NCBI GenBank assembly: GCA_002505935.1 | Contig: DAWL01000147.1 | Span: 6,393-39,107 of the forward strand | DNA: 32,715 nt | DNA from: Euryarchaeota archaeon UBA226 | GTDB taxonomy: Archaea; Thermoplasmatota; Poseidoniia; Poseidoniales; Poseidoniaceae | Direction of reading: 5' to 3' | Part shown: piece after piece, positions 8,780 through 17,266 of the stretch | Layout: each line of letters starts with the position of its first letter | How positions within the stretch are numbered: position 1 is the first letter of the stretch | Translations under genes and position numbers: made by a program | The notes under the pieces: model-generated | Told to the model about the DNA's origin: nothing | Seen by the model: only the letters and a program-made list of their open reading frames with translations | Database searches by the model: none

Positions 8780-9328
8780 TCAATCCTCGCTCGAACCATC
8801 GAGGAAGAGACCGTCAGATTCGAACTTATCGCGCCAGTGCACCGCAGCCATTGCCACTAGATTGGCGTGTCTAGCATCTGTACTGATGGCCTTACCGTTA
8901 GCCCATACTAGAAGTTCCAAATCATGTCGTTGATCATCGATTCGCAAACAATTCAATCTAGTATCCATCTTAGCCTCTTTAGCATAAATTGGGACCCTTT
9001 CAATTTCCAATCTTCTACCTAAATCAAAGGAGGCAATAACTGGTCCTTTCTCCGAAGTCAATCCTTCATCGCTTTCACCAATACGCAGCAAGAACTCTCT
9101 CGCTGCTGCGCGAGCCGCCTGAGGTTGAATAGTCCCATGAACAACAATTCTTCCATCCTTGTCGATTAGAATGGTGGCCCTAGGCCTTTGCAAAGCATGG
9201 ATGACATAATCACCACTACGGGTTGCACCTAGTTCTTTTACTGCTTTCTCAGGGTCGAAAGGTGTTGCAGGAGTAAAACGAATCAACTGATTTTCTACCT
9301 GAACCATCGGTGCTTCAGAACTCGCCAT
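8780..9328 (-). CDS. Divergent TATA-binding-protein-fold protein
   Basis: About 182 residues, the length of an archaeal TBP, with two half-repeats. Repeat 1 shows the TBP pattern: FDPEKAVKELGA, then RPRATILIDKDGRIVVHG, like the P-K-T-T-A-L-I-F-x-S-G-K-M-V-x-T-G block of TBP, followed by an Ala-rich helix. Repeat 2 is weaker: IASFDLGRRLEIERVP, then ELLVWANGKAISTDAR and a closing helix. Several DNA-intercalating Phe positions of true TBP are not evident, so it may be a TBP paralogue with altered DNA binding or a TBP-fold protein with another ligand. ATG 9328 is fixed by a strong GGAGGAGGAG 5 nt upstream and by the stop of the preceding gene at 9331. A canonical TBP presumably lies elsewhere in the genome. 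Confidence 0.65.
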   Translation of the reverse strand: MASSEAPMVQVENQLIRFTPATPFDPEKAVKELGATRSGDYVIHALQRPRATILIDKDGRIVVHGTIQPQAARAAAREFLLRIGESDEGLTSEKGPVIASFDLGRRLEIERVPIYAKEAKMDTRLNCLRIDDQRHDLELLVWANGKAISTDARHANLVAMAAVHWRDKFESDGLFLDGSSED

Positions 9329-9330
9329 AT

Positions 9331-10128
9331 TCACTCCTCCTCCCCGTCCGAGGAGCCACATACCTTTGCGATTTCCGGCTCGATTCCTGCATCGAGGATA
9401 GCCAACAACTCTCCGACCCTCACCTGAGGAGAAGGTACCAACAATGTAGCATCTGCACCAAGTTCAGTTCGCAAGTCAGCCATTGCCCCCCTCAATCTCG
9501 CGCATATCCTGCGGTCTCGACTCATCCTCAACTCGGGAGATAGGCTCTCTTCCAATAGCCACCACCAAGCGGCTGCTAAGGCCGAAGCAGCCTGTAATTC
9601 AACTGGACCTGAAGGAGGTGGAGAAGACAATGCCCTTGCTTGCTTCAACAATTTGCCGAACCTTCTGCCCTGTCGTGGAATTTTCAGCAGGGTCCTCCAT
9701 CTGGTCAAATAGTCTGCTTCCTCGCCCAGATGTTCGACCCAAGCCTCATCGTCGAGTGGTGGTTCAAGATTGTACACGTTGCGTCCATGTTTCCTTGCTA
9801 ATCTAAGCAGACGCCATGGTTCAGGATCAGGAAATCTACCTCCAGATACCTCTTCAAGCAGCATCAAGCGTTCGAGGTACAATCGCGTTGCTCCACCCCC
9901 CAACATCGCTTCTGTTAGATTGATCCCCGCACTTTCTTTCTCGGACTTGTCCTCAAATTCCCAAACTTCGAGATCATCTTCTCCAGCAACCAATGCCAAT
10001 CCATCCCATTGCATCCTAGGACGCATTGCCTGTGGATGAACCACAGTAGGTAGGACCCCATGCAGAATTATCCGACCGCCGTCAGGATCCTCCCAAAGAT
10101 GGTCCTCCCATTCGAGGAGTCGGCTCAT
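9331..10128 (-). CDS. Conserved-looking protein of unknown function, 265 aa
   Basis: Family not recognised. It is soluble with no signal peptide or membrane segment, and rich in Trp, Arg and Leu. An N-terminal region (about 1-60, containing DPDGGRIILHGVLPTVVHP) looks beta-rich. The rest is mostly helical: LTEAMLGGGATRLYLERLMLLEE, a basic stretch around KIPRQGRRFGKLLKQ, AASALAAAWWWLLEES, and a final segment ATLLVPSPQVRVGELLAILDAG. It sits 5 nt after the giant surface-protein gene and 2 nt before the TBP-like gene, with GTGA at its ribosome site, so translation is coupled in the unit. This placement hints at a shared role with the TBP-like protein, which is inference only. Confidence 0.6.
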   Translation of the reverse strand: MSRLLEWEDHLWEDPDGGRIILHGVLPTVVHPQAMRPRMQWDGLALVAGEDDLEVWEFEDKSEKESAGINLTEAMLGGGATRLYLERLMLLEEVSGGRFPDPEPWRLLRLARKHGRNVYNLEPPLDDEAWVEHLGEEADYLTRWRTLLKIPRQGRRFGKLLKQARALSSPPPSGPVELQAASALAAAWWWLLEESLSPELRMSRDRRICARLRGAMADLRTELGADATLLVPSPQVRVGELLAILDAGIEPEIAKVCGSSDGEEE

Positions 10129-10133
10129 TCACA

Positions 10134-13100
10134 TCATCCCTGTTGGCGGACCCAATCACGCAGTTGCTCCACTGACCAGCCCATGTCGAAGTATCCCTGA
10201 ATGGTTTGTTGGTCCCACTGTGGGAATTCAGCCAAGGCTTGTTGCATCTCTGCAGATACCTCAGTTCCATAACTTCCGTATCCACCACCAGCATGGTCGT
10301 AACCACCTCCGCCATAAGCTCCTTCAGCACCTCCACCATATCCTTGCTGAGCCTCGTATGGCAATGTTGGGTATGATTTTTCATCCTCATATTCGTACTC
10401 GTCATCGTATTCACCTTCGCTACGACCTCGCAGCACCAATACTACAACAACGATGATGAGAATACCAATCAAAGCACCTAATGCTGCTAGAATCATTCCG
10501 ATTGGCAAAGAGTCATCGGTTTGAGTTGCTAGACTAATGTCGTAAGTCTGGCCAGCATTAATACTCGTATAGATCAATTCACCAGTCAAATTATTGGTTA
10601 TCTCAAAGTGAAGATCCGCCTTTGCTTCTCTGAAAGGCTCAATCGACACCTCCATATTGTGAGAATTTGAACCAAGAGTCCCATCGAATACGCCAATCAT
10701 TGGTGTTGAAACGATAGCCACGGTTGCCCGAGCGCCATCGCTTGCTGAGACTACCTCTATCTTCATCTCAAGAATTCCTTCGGTGTTTCCATCATTACGT
10801 ACGGTAATGTCAAGTTGAACGTCTTCACCTACCTCGGGAGCATTCGGGAACATCTTGAATTGGGTCACCTCAAATTCTGCTTGCTCGTATACCACTTCAT
10901 ATTCGCTGGTCCATTGATCCTGTGTCCCACGAATCGGATTTTCGGAATCGCCTCCTCCAGACAAACCTAGACCTGCAGTATCCCTGCCGGTCACCCAGAA
11001 TCTCAATATGACGTTCTGCAATTGTGCCCTACTAGGAAGTTCATGGCCATCTGGCCATAGATCGATACATTCGGCGCTTTCAGCGATTATCTGGTCACCG
11101 CCACCTACGAGACTGAGATTCTTCGATAATGCACCGCCATAATTACTCTCGGCGAAACTCCAATTCTCGCCATTCTGGAAATACATCCAGTTGACATAGA
11201 TAGACTGTGGCGATAGGCGCTCTGTCTCCTTAATCATCAACTGAACATCAACGCAATGTATCGATGATGATGGCATGATTCCATCTGAAAGAGTTGCGCC
11301 CTTAGTGTCAGTCACTTGCCATGTATTGGCTAATACCTCTGGAGCGCTACTGTCAACTTTGATTCTGAAGACTTGTGAAGTGGTAGTGTGGTCAACTGCT
11401 CCCTCAGGCAATGAAGAGGCCTGAACTTGGAATATATATCTGAAATCATTCGTTTTGCTAGGGGCGGTCAGATTGATTGAGAAAGTTCCTCCGTCAAATG
11501 GATGGTAGGTTGTCTCACCCAAAAGTTGCTCATTACCACTGGAATCCGCTGATGCATCTTCTCTAGTAATTACCATGACCATTGGTATTTCTGGAGTGAC
11601 AACATGGTCTGGATATCCATCCTTGAATGCATATTGACCCGAGAATTGTACAGTATCTCCTGAATAGACATAATCCATACTTGAGCCACTGCCGAAATCA
11701 TATACGGACTCGGTGATGAACGGACCCGTCATATCCGTCAATTGCAAAGAAGTAGTATCCAAGAGGAATCCATCTCCATAAATCCACCTCTGCTTGTACC
11801 TACCTCCAGATTCGGTCAATACCGAAGAAGGATTATTGGGATCCAAATCCTTGACACGAACTTGAGGTGTCATTACAGAAGTTGCAGTAGGAATTGCCCA
11901 CTGTAAGCGAATCGGCATATCGAGCATGAATTCTGTCTCGAATGGATCAATCAATGCCTGCCCATTTCTACGAAGCATCTGAGTACCGTCGCTTTCGTTA
12001 GATGCTTCAATAATCTCAATCCACTGACTATCTGTAATAGCGGTATTATTTCTCGGATAATACTTGAGGACCATATCTCCGGGCACACCTGGGTTCAAAT
12101 CTATCTCATAAGACTGGATATCTCTCCAACCATTGTCATCTCTTCCCTCTACTATGAGATGATACTCATTACCTGCATACATCGTCTTAGTAGTGGTGTC
12201 AAATTCATTTCCTGCAGAATCACGAATCTTGAAACTCTCAATACCTGGATTGCGACTTCCCATGCCGACATAAGATACCAAATCATGATCCAGTCCGGGT
12301 GAACCGGCCATGATCAGATTGCCCGCTAGATCATTACCGGAGACGTAGAGGCTGACCCGACCATCATAACCATCATTGGCAATATCATTGATACTTCCAT
12401 AATAATAGGAGATAGGAGCGCCACCGTCACCTGTCATCTCCAACTGACGATACTCACTCTCCTGTGGGATTCCGTCACCGTCATCGTGGTCTTGCTGAAC
12501 CCAATAGTTGAGCATCAACTTCTCAGGAGGCTCTGGGATATCTTGTGCAGAGAAATTGAACCATTGAGTTTGAGATGGCTCTACCCACGTATCGTCATAC
12601 AAAGGCCTCCAATAACCACCAGAATGGCTGGGTGATGCTGAACCATCCCACACCATTGTTTCGACAAGAGATGGTGAATATGTGTCAATCGTCAGCTGGA
12701 ACTCAACTTCGCAATCTGGACCTGGGAAATATTCCGCAGGTGGACACAAAGTATCGCCACCAGAATATTCAGACATTCGGAAACGATAATTCTCTGTTCC
12801 TGCAGCGTCTTCACCAAGATCAACCTGCCAATCGAAGTCTCCACTGTTTGGTCCGGAAGCGTTACTGATTTCAAGCCAAGAATAAGTTATGTTCGAGGGG
12901 TCGGTATTGTTGATGATTAGTCGCTCCAAAAGAATACGATATGCTGAGGGATCCGGTGCTGCATCCAACCCTTCCAACCTGATACTTCCAACCAGACGTA
13001 ACATCTGATTGGAACGGGCATCTGACAAGGTCTGTGATTCACCTGCACTATTCTGAACGTCAAAAGCAGTTATTCCAGCATCGTTCTCAATTGCATTACC

Positions 13101-15953
13101 TTCACTCGGCACCAAGGCAATCGCTCCGGGAAGTCCCTCTACTCCATTATCTGCAATTAGAGTAGCAAACAAACGCGCTTCTGGAGAATCCTCCCATGAC
13201 GGATTGATAGTAAACCTCCAAGTTATCTTCTTGGCTCCAAGAAGATCTTCAGCAGTAGACGATTGCAAAGTTATCAGATTCTCGCTATCATCTACTTCCC
13301 AGAAATCCATCAGGTCTGAGTAACCCAACTCGATGGAACCGCTCGTAGATTCGATTCTCAGACGAGCCTCTTGGAATGATGCACCGGTAGAAGAATCGAT
13401 ATTGTGCATACTGACTGCTTCGATTATTCTGCCATCTGGGTAAAGCCCTTCAGGAGAATCCGTCAAAGTAAGTGTGCTGTCGTAACCATTCGCTGAAGTT
13501 ACTGATAGATCAAACAACGACAAGGCGCCACCCGAAGTTGCGTGCATCTTGAACGGTACATCTACGAACCCTCCTACTTCAGTTCCTAGAGCGATACCCT
13601 GAGATAACTCGCGTACCAAATCATGAGTACTACCGAGTTCTGTGTTCCAATCGTACAGAATAATCAGATTCTGCATCCTCATACTTGCTCCAGTTGAAGC
13701 ATTAGGACTCTGAGCCTTGAAGTGGAAAGATAGCCATTCATTTCCATATTGATCAACATGGCTTGTAGGCACCATTGGATTGTTCATCAATGAGTTCAGC
13801 GCACCTTTGAAGTCGACATCAGGAGTATTGAAACCACCGCTGGACCAAGTGCTAACGTTCTGCCATTCACCTAAGGTCACATTCTGTGAACCGGACAAGA
13901 TATCCATGACGAATCCCTCTTCGGGGTTATTGTTTGAGTAAATTGTATTCTGGTCCAGTGCAACTTCTGCGGCGAGGATATTTGCACCTCTAGGCAACAT
14001 GAATGTTCCACCTTGGCCAACTCCCGATGGACCCAAAGTTACCATGCTACTATCCTTGGCCAAATTGATTTCACCAACCTTCGTATCCCAGAAAACGTTC
14101 TGCTTACCGAAATGGCCGAAGGCAGGCTCTGCAAAACCCCACTCGTAATCTCCATCTCCTGCGATGTCTAGAAGGACACTTCTGGGACTGAATCCGAATT
14201 GTAAGTCAAACCACAAACCAGTGACTGAACACGGAACTGAATATGAGACATGAGTGACGAAACTGAATAACGGTTCATCAGGTGTCCACATTTGATTGGG
14301 AGTTACCGAAACAGGAGCTGATTCTCCAATTTCCATTTCAATACTTGGATCATCAGTACAATCATCTGTGATGATTGGTTTAATTCCAGTTATCGGCTGA
14401 TTGAAACTGCTTTTTAAGGCAGGAGGTGATATCGAATTATCAGTCAAAGTAGGGAAAAACATCAGCATCTCGCCCATGACACCACTTGTTGACCACTGCC
14501 CTTGCTCTGCGGGTGGACTTGCTATCAGCATACGGGTATCATTGAATCCGCTTCCGACTCTACTGCCCAGATGGATAGCGTGTAAAGTTGGAGTGGAAAG
14601 ACGATAGGTTCCACTATCAAAGTTGAACCTAAGTTGAATCTGCGGATATTGTGAAGCATTGATACCCCACAACTCGATGGTATTGCCCTCTAATCCGGAA
14701 AGGACTTGGCCTGAATTGTCAACAACCACATCAGTTCCTTGAGCATTCAATATGTCTACACTCAAACTATTGGTAGAAGTGGTTTCAGATTCCAATTGCA
14801 AGAAGCCGTATCCATCTGGGAAACCATGCTGACCCATTGCCAATGATGCGGAGAAACCTTCGACGACAACGCTTCCTGATTGTGGCAGCAAATCTCCCAA
14901 CCTGAAGTCATCGATATACCAACCTGGAAGGAAAGAGTCGGCCGGATTCTTTCCAAGATTCTCATTTCTCTCGAGTACGAAACGTAGCCGGATGTATTTG
15001 TTCATATGTTCTCTAAGGTCTAATGCCAAAGTTCCCCATCCGTTGGGATTCAACTGAGAGTGGACTGAAGTGCCTCCCAATGCATAACTTCCTGTTGCTA
15101 CCCCATCACAATATGTAATCTTGTTATGCCCATTACCGACAGGGTACAAACCATTGCTGTAGCTGATTCCACTACTATTGGCAACATCAAAATCAATAGT
15201 TTGCCATGCGTTAGCCCAATCCATTCCGTTGGAAGAGATATCATATTGAACATATGCGCAATCATACATGTTATTCACCGGATTACTTGAGGTGCCGGAA
15301 TTATTGTAAAACAATGAATGGTAAGATGAAAACTTAGCTATGTAACCAGTCGGGCTAACCCACATGCTTGGGCTATACAATTCAAACTCGAACGGACTGC
15401 CGGGTTGACCATCGTCGGGATAGTACGAATCAAACGGATTAGTACCCCAACATGACTCTCCACTATTGCAACTCAAGTTGATGACATCCTGATTTGTCAT
15501 TATCGCATGATCAAAACTACTCATTGCAGGAGGAATGGCACTGGAATGGAAGCCAGCATCAGTATTCTCAAAATCTGTTGTGAAACCATCACTGATCAAA
15601 CTTAGATACTTCTCGGTGTAGGTGAAATCATCCTTATTGCTGTAGGAAGTTCTTTGATTGTTGTAAGAAGGGTCCCAAATATCCGCATTGTTACTCGCAT
15701 CAAAGGTAATCACTTGACTATGGTTAGCCATTGCTGTACCAACTTTCACCGATGCACTGGTCACTGTACCTCCATCCGGTAGAGCTACGTTTCCATCCAC
15801 TACATTCGTATAAGTCAAAGGCTCCTTGACCTCAATAACAACTTCTTCTGAACCATTTCCGAAGGTCGTAGTTGTAGTCGCTGAAGATAAACTACAGAAT
15901 AACATTAGGAACACGAATAGCAATGCAGGAATACTCTTTCTTTCATTCTTCAT
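10134..15953 (-). CDS. Giant secreted surface protein with C-terminal anchor, 1939 aa
   Basis: The N-terminal signal peptide (IPALLFVFLMLFCSLSSA) is followed by about 1800 extracellular residues rich in Ser, Thr, Asn, Gly and Asp, with many N-x-S/T sequons. Residues about 90-355 form a jelly-roll-like unit ending GWYIDDFRLGD, similar to immune-inhibitor-A/MAM-type domains. Many Ig-like beta segments follow. Near residues 1690-1800 a CARDB-like domain is visible (PEVGEDVQLDITVRNDGNTEG). One transmembrane helix (about 1818-1842) precedes an acidic, Tyr/Gly-rich cytoplasmic tail. The tail closes with a compact helical end carrying WDQQTIQGYFDMGWSVEQL. ATG 15953 has GAGGTGA just upstream. It is first gene of the unit that includes the TBP-like protein. 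Probable cell-surface adhesin or polymer-binding protein; no protease or glycosidase motif was found. Confidence 0.8.
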   Translation of the reverse strand: MKNERKSIPALLFVFLMLFCSLSSATTTTTFGNGSEEVVIEVKEPLTYTNVVDGNVALPDGGTVTSASVKVGTAMANHSQVITFDASNNADIWDPSYNNQRTSYSNKDDFTYTEKYLSLISDGFTTDFENTDAGFHSSAIPPAMSSFDHAIMTNQDVINLSCNSGESCWGTNPFDSYYPDDGQPGSPFEFELYSPSMWVSPTGYIAKFSSYHSLFYNNSGTSSNPVNNMYDCAYVQYDISSNGMDWANAWQTIDFDVANSSGISYSNGLYPVGNGHNKITYCDGVATGSYALGGTSVHSQLNPNGWGTLALDLREHMNKYIRLRFVLERNENLGKNPADSFLPGWYIDDFRLGDLLPQSGSVVVEGFSASLAMGQHGFPDGYGFLQLESETTSTNSLSVDILNAQGTDVVVDNSGQVLSGLEGNTIELWGINASQYPQIQLRFNFDSGTYRLSTPTLHAIHLGSRVGSGFNDTRMLIASPPAEQGQWSTSGVMGEMLMFFPTLTDNSISPPALKSSFNQPITGIKPIITDDCTDDPSIEMEIGESAPVSVTPNQMWTPDEPLFSFVTHVSYSVPCSVTGLWFDLQFGFSPRSVLLDIAGDGDYEWGFAEPAFGHFGKQNVFWDTKVGEINLAKDSSMVTLGPSGVGQGGTFMLPRGANILAAEVALDQNTIYSNNNPEEGFVMDILSGSQNVTLGEWQNVSTWSSGGFNTPDVDFKGALNSLMNNPMVPTSHVDQYGNEWLSFHFKAQSPNASTGASMRMQNLIILYDWNTELGSTHDLVRELSQGIALGTEVGGFVDVPFKMHATSGGALSLFDLSVTSANGYDSTLTLTDSPEGLYPDGRIIEAVSMHNIDSSTGASFQEARLRIESTSGSIELGYSDLMDFWEVDDSENLITLQSSTAEDLLGAKKITWRFTINPSWEDSPEARLFATLIADNGVEGLPGAIALVPSEGNAIENDAGITAFDVQNSAGESQTLSDARSNQMLRLVGSIRLEGLDAAPDPSAYRILLERLIINNTDPSNITYSWLEISNASGPNSGDFDWQVDLGEDAAGTENYRFRMSEYSGGDTLCPPAEYFPGPDCEVEFQLTIDTYSPSLVETMVWDGSASPSHSGGYWRPLYDDTWVEPSQTQWFNFSAQDIPEPPEKLMLNYWVQQDHDDGDGIPQESEYRQLEMTGDGGAPISYYYGSINDIANDGYDGRVSLYVSGNDLAGNLIMAGSPGLDHDLVSYVGMGSRNPGIESFKIRDSAGNEFDTTTKTMYAGNEYHLIVEGRDDNGWRDIQSYEIDLNPGVPGDMVLKYYPRNNTAITDSQWIEIIEASNESDGTQMLRRNGQALIDPFETEFMLDMPIRLQWAIPTATSVMTPQVRVKDLDPNNPSSVLTESGGRYKQRWIYGDGFLLDTTSLQLTDMTGPFITESVYDFGSGSSMDYVYSGDTVQFSGQYAFKDGYPDHVVTPEIPMVMVITREDASADSSGNEQLLGETTYHPFDGGTFSINLTAPSKTNDFRYIFQVQASSLPEGAVDHTTTSQVFRIKVDSSAPEVLANTWQVTDTKGATLSDGIMPSSSIHCVDVQLMIKETERLSPQSIYVNWMYFQNGENWSFAESNYGGALSKNLSLVGGGDQIIAESAECIDLWPDGHELPSRAQLQNVILRFWVTGRDTAGLGLSGGGDSENPIRGTQDQWTSEYEVVYEQAEFEVTQFKMFPNAPEVGEDVQLDITVRNDGNTEGILEMKIEVVSASDGARATVAIVSTPMIGVFDGTLGSNSHNMEVSIEPFREAKADLHFEITNNLTGELIYTSINAGQTYDISLATQTDDSLPIGMILAALGALIGILIIVVVVLVLRGRSEGEYDDEYEYEDEKSYPTLPYEAQQGYGGGAEGAYGGGGYDHAGGGYGSYGTEVSAEMQQALAEFPQWDQQTIQGYFDMGWSVEQLRDWVRQQG

Positions 15954-16025
15954 CCAGTCACCTCGCGGAGTGATTCATTGCCTCGACATGACACCCACAT
16001 GAAAAACCATCGGGCGTTTGATGAG

Positions 16026-16042
16026 CGGCCCCTTAGGGGCCG
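16026..16042 (-). terminator. GC-rich hairpin after the ThiI-like gene
   Basis: CGGCCCC and GGGGCCG form a perfect 7-bp stem with a 3-nt loop, 4 nt beyond the minus-strand TGA at 16046-16048. No T run follows, so it may be a transcript end stabiliser rather than a classical terminator. It is also upstream of the giant surface-protein gene (start 15953) and could be an operator there. Confidence 0.4.
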
Positions 16043-16045
16043 TGT

Positions 16046-16711
16046 TCAGAAAAGATGCACCGTTCTCCTCTCAGACCAACATCCTTCAGCAGCCTTAACA
16101 AGGCCACCTACTAAGGTCTCATTTCGTAGCAATCTGTCCATATCTGCGATCGTGGTTGGATGCTTTGGCCCCAATGCATCGCACTCCTCTGGACCGACAC
16201 TGATTTCGTAAGTTCCAAGCGCCCTAGCCATAGCGATGACTTCCTGCTTATCTAGGCCGAGTAATGGGCGCAATACTGGTAATGGTGACGCCACTTCAAC
16301 AGCACCCATATTTCCTAGAGTTTGAGAAGAAACCTGGCCTAGATTTTCACCACTCAAGACATGGCTGGCTCCAACTTCTAGAGCGCATAGGTGAGCAAGT
16401 TTTTGGTAAAGCCTCTTCATATGTACGAAATAGTCGCGGTGGGCATCTCCTTCAGTGAAAGCAGCGAGTACTTCAGCGACTGGAACGACCTGCAATTCAT
16501 TGGAGATTCCTTCAGGGAATTTTTGCGCAAGATATTGTAAAGACTTCACTGTCTTTTCTTCAGCCTCTGGGCCTGTTACAGGCTCCTGAGATGCGTGAAC
16601 CGCGTGTATAGTCCAACCATCTGCTAGCATTCTAGCTACTGCAACTGGTGAATCGATACCTCCCGAAACAAGCGCCACGGCACTTTTCGCAGGGCTAGCA
16701 TTACCTTGCAC
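16046..16711 (-). CDS. Stand-alone ThiI-type PP-loop ATP pyrophosphatase domain
   Basis: It resembles the catalytic AANH/PP-loop domain of ThiI, which adenylates U8 of tRNA for 4-thiouridine formation. The PP-loop SGGIDSPVA lies at about residues 17-25. GENLGQVSSQTLGNM, PVLRPLLGLDKQEVI and LGTYEISVGPEECDALGPKHP match ThiI blocks, including the late Cys. Only 221 residues are present: the N-terminal ferredoxin-like and THUMP tRNA-binding domains of ThiI are absent, as is a rhodanese domain. It therefore either pairs with a separate THUMP protein or acts on another substrate. The start is GTG at 16711; the PP-loop is too close to allow a shorter form. It is transcribed divergently from the thioesterase with under 50 bp between starts. 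Confidence 0.8.
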   Translation of the reverse strand: MQGNASPAKSAVALVSGGIDSPVAVARMLADGWTIHAVHASQEPVTGPEAEEKTVKSLQYLAQKFPEGISNELQVVPVAEVLAAFTEGDAHRDYFVHMKRLYQKLAHLCALEVGASHVLSGENLGQVSSQTLGNMGAVEVASPLPVLRPLLGLDKQEVIAMARALGTYEISVGPEECDALGPKHPTTIADMDRLLRNETLVGGLVKAAEGCWSERRTVHLF

Positions 16712-16759
16712 GGGCTTCCGACAAGGAACGCCTTGAAAGCATTAGGCCGCCCCGCAGGT

Positions 16760-17230
16760 ATGAGGAGCATGGAACCATTCAGCAAAGAACCGGTCACCTT
16801 GATCGAGGAAGTATTCCCTCAGGACACCAACAGTTACGGCACACTGTTTGGAGGAAAACTGATGGAAATGATGGATAAAGCCGCAGGAATTGTAGCGAGT
16901 AAATTCGCCCATAGGGAATTCGTCACCGTTTCGGTAGATACCATGGAATTCAAGAGCCCTGCAAGAAAAGGGGATTTGATTGAAGTCGTTGGCAAAGTTG
17001 TCTTCACATCTACTCACAGCGCAGCCTGTAAGGTCAAGGCCTATGCTATGAGCAAAGCGGATTGGAGCCGCAAAGAAATATGCTCTGGATTCTTCTTCAT
17101 GGTAGCTATCGATAACCAGATGCGGCCCATACCAATTCCGCAATTGATTCCTGAAACCCCCGAGGAAGAGATTGAGTGGCAGGAAGCCAGCGCAATTCGT
17201 CAAGACCTGTTGGCTAGGAAAAAGGAATGA
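16760..17230 (+). CDS. Hotdog-fold acyl-CoA thioesterase (YciA/ACOT type)
   Basis: Hydrolyses acyl-CoA to free acid and CoA. The motif FPQDTNSYGTLFGGKLMEMMDKAAG is the ACOT/YciA signature N-x-x-G-x-x-F-G-G-x-L-M-x-x-M-D, with the catalytic-loop Asn and Asp present. VTVSVDTMEFKSPARKGDLIEVVGKV matches the second strand block. Length about 157 is normal for a single-hotdog enzyme that forms hexamers. A longer reading from TTG 16706 would overlap the divergent ThiI-like start and is unlikely. ATG 16760 and ATG 16769 are both possible, with no well-spaced ribosome site for either, so the transcript may be nearly leaderless. It is followed after 36 nt by the EF-Tu-like gene on the same strand. Chain-length preference cannot be read from the sequence. 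Confidence 0.85.
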   Translation: MRSMEPFSKEPVTLIEEVFPQDTNSYGTLFGGKLMEMMDKAAGIVASKFAHREFVTVSVDTMEFKSPARKGDLIEVVGKVVFTSTHSAACKVKAYAMSKADWSRKEICSGFFFMVAIDNQMRPIPIPQLIPETPEEEIEWQEASAIRQDLLARKKE

Positions 17231-17266
17231 TGAAATCATATTGATGATGAGCCTCTGCCGATTACT

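Noticed and set aside
16706..16759. N-terminal extension of the thioesterase from TTG 16706.
   Set aside because: It would overlap the divergent ThiI-like start, and the added residues do not match the family.
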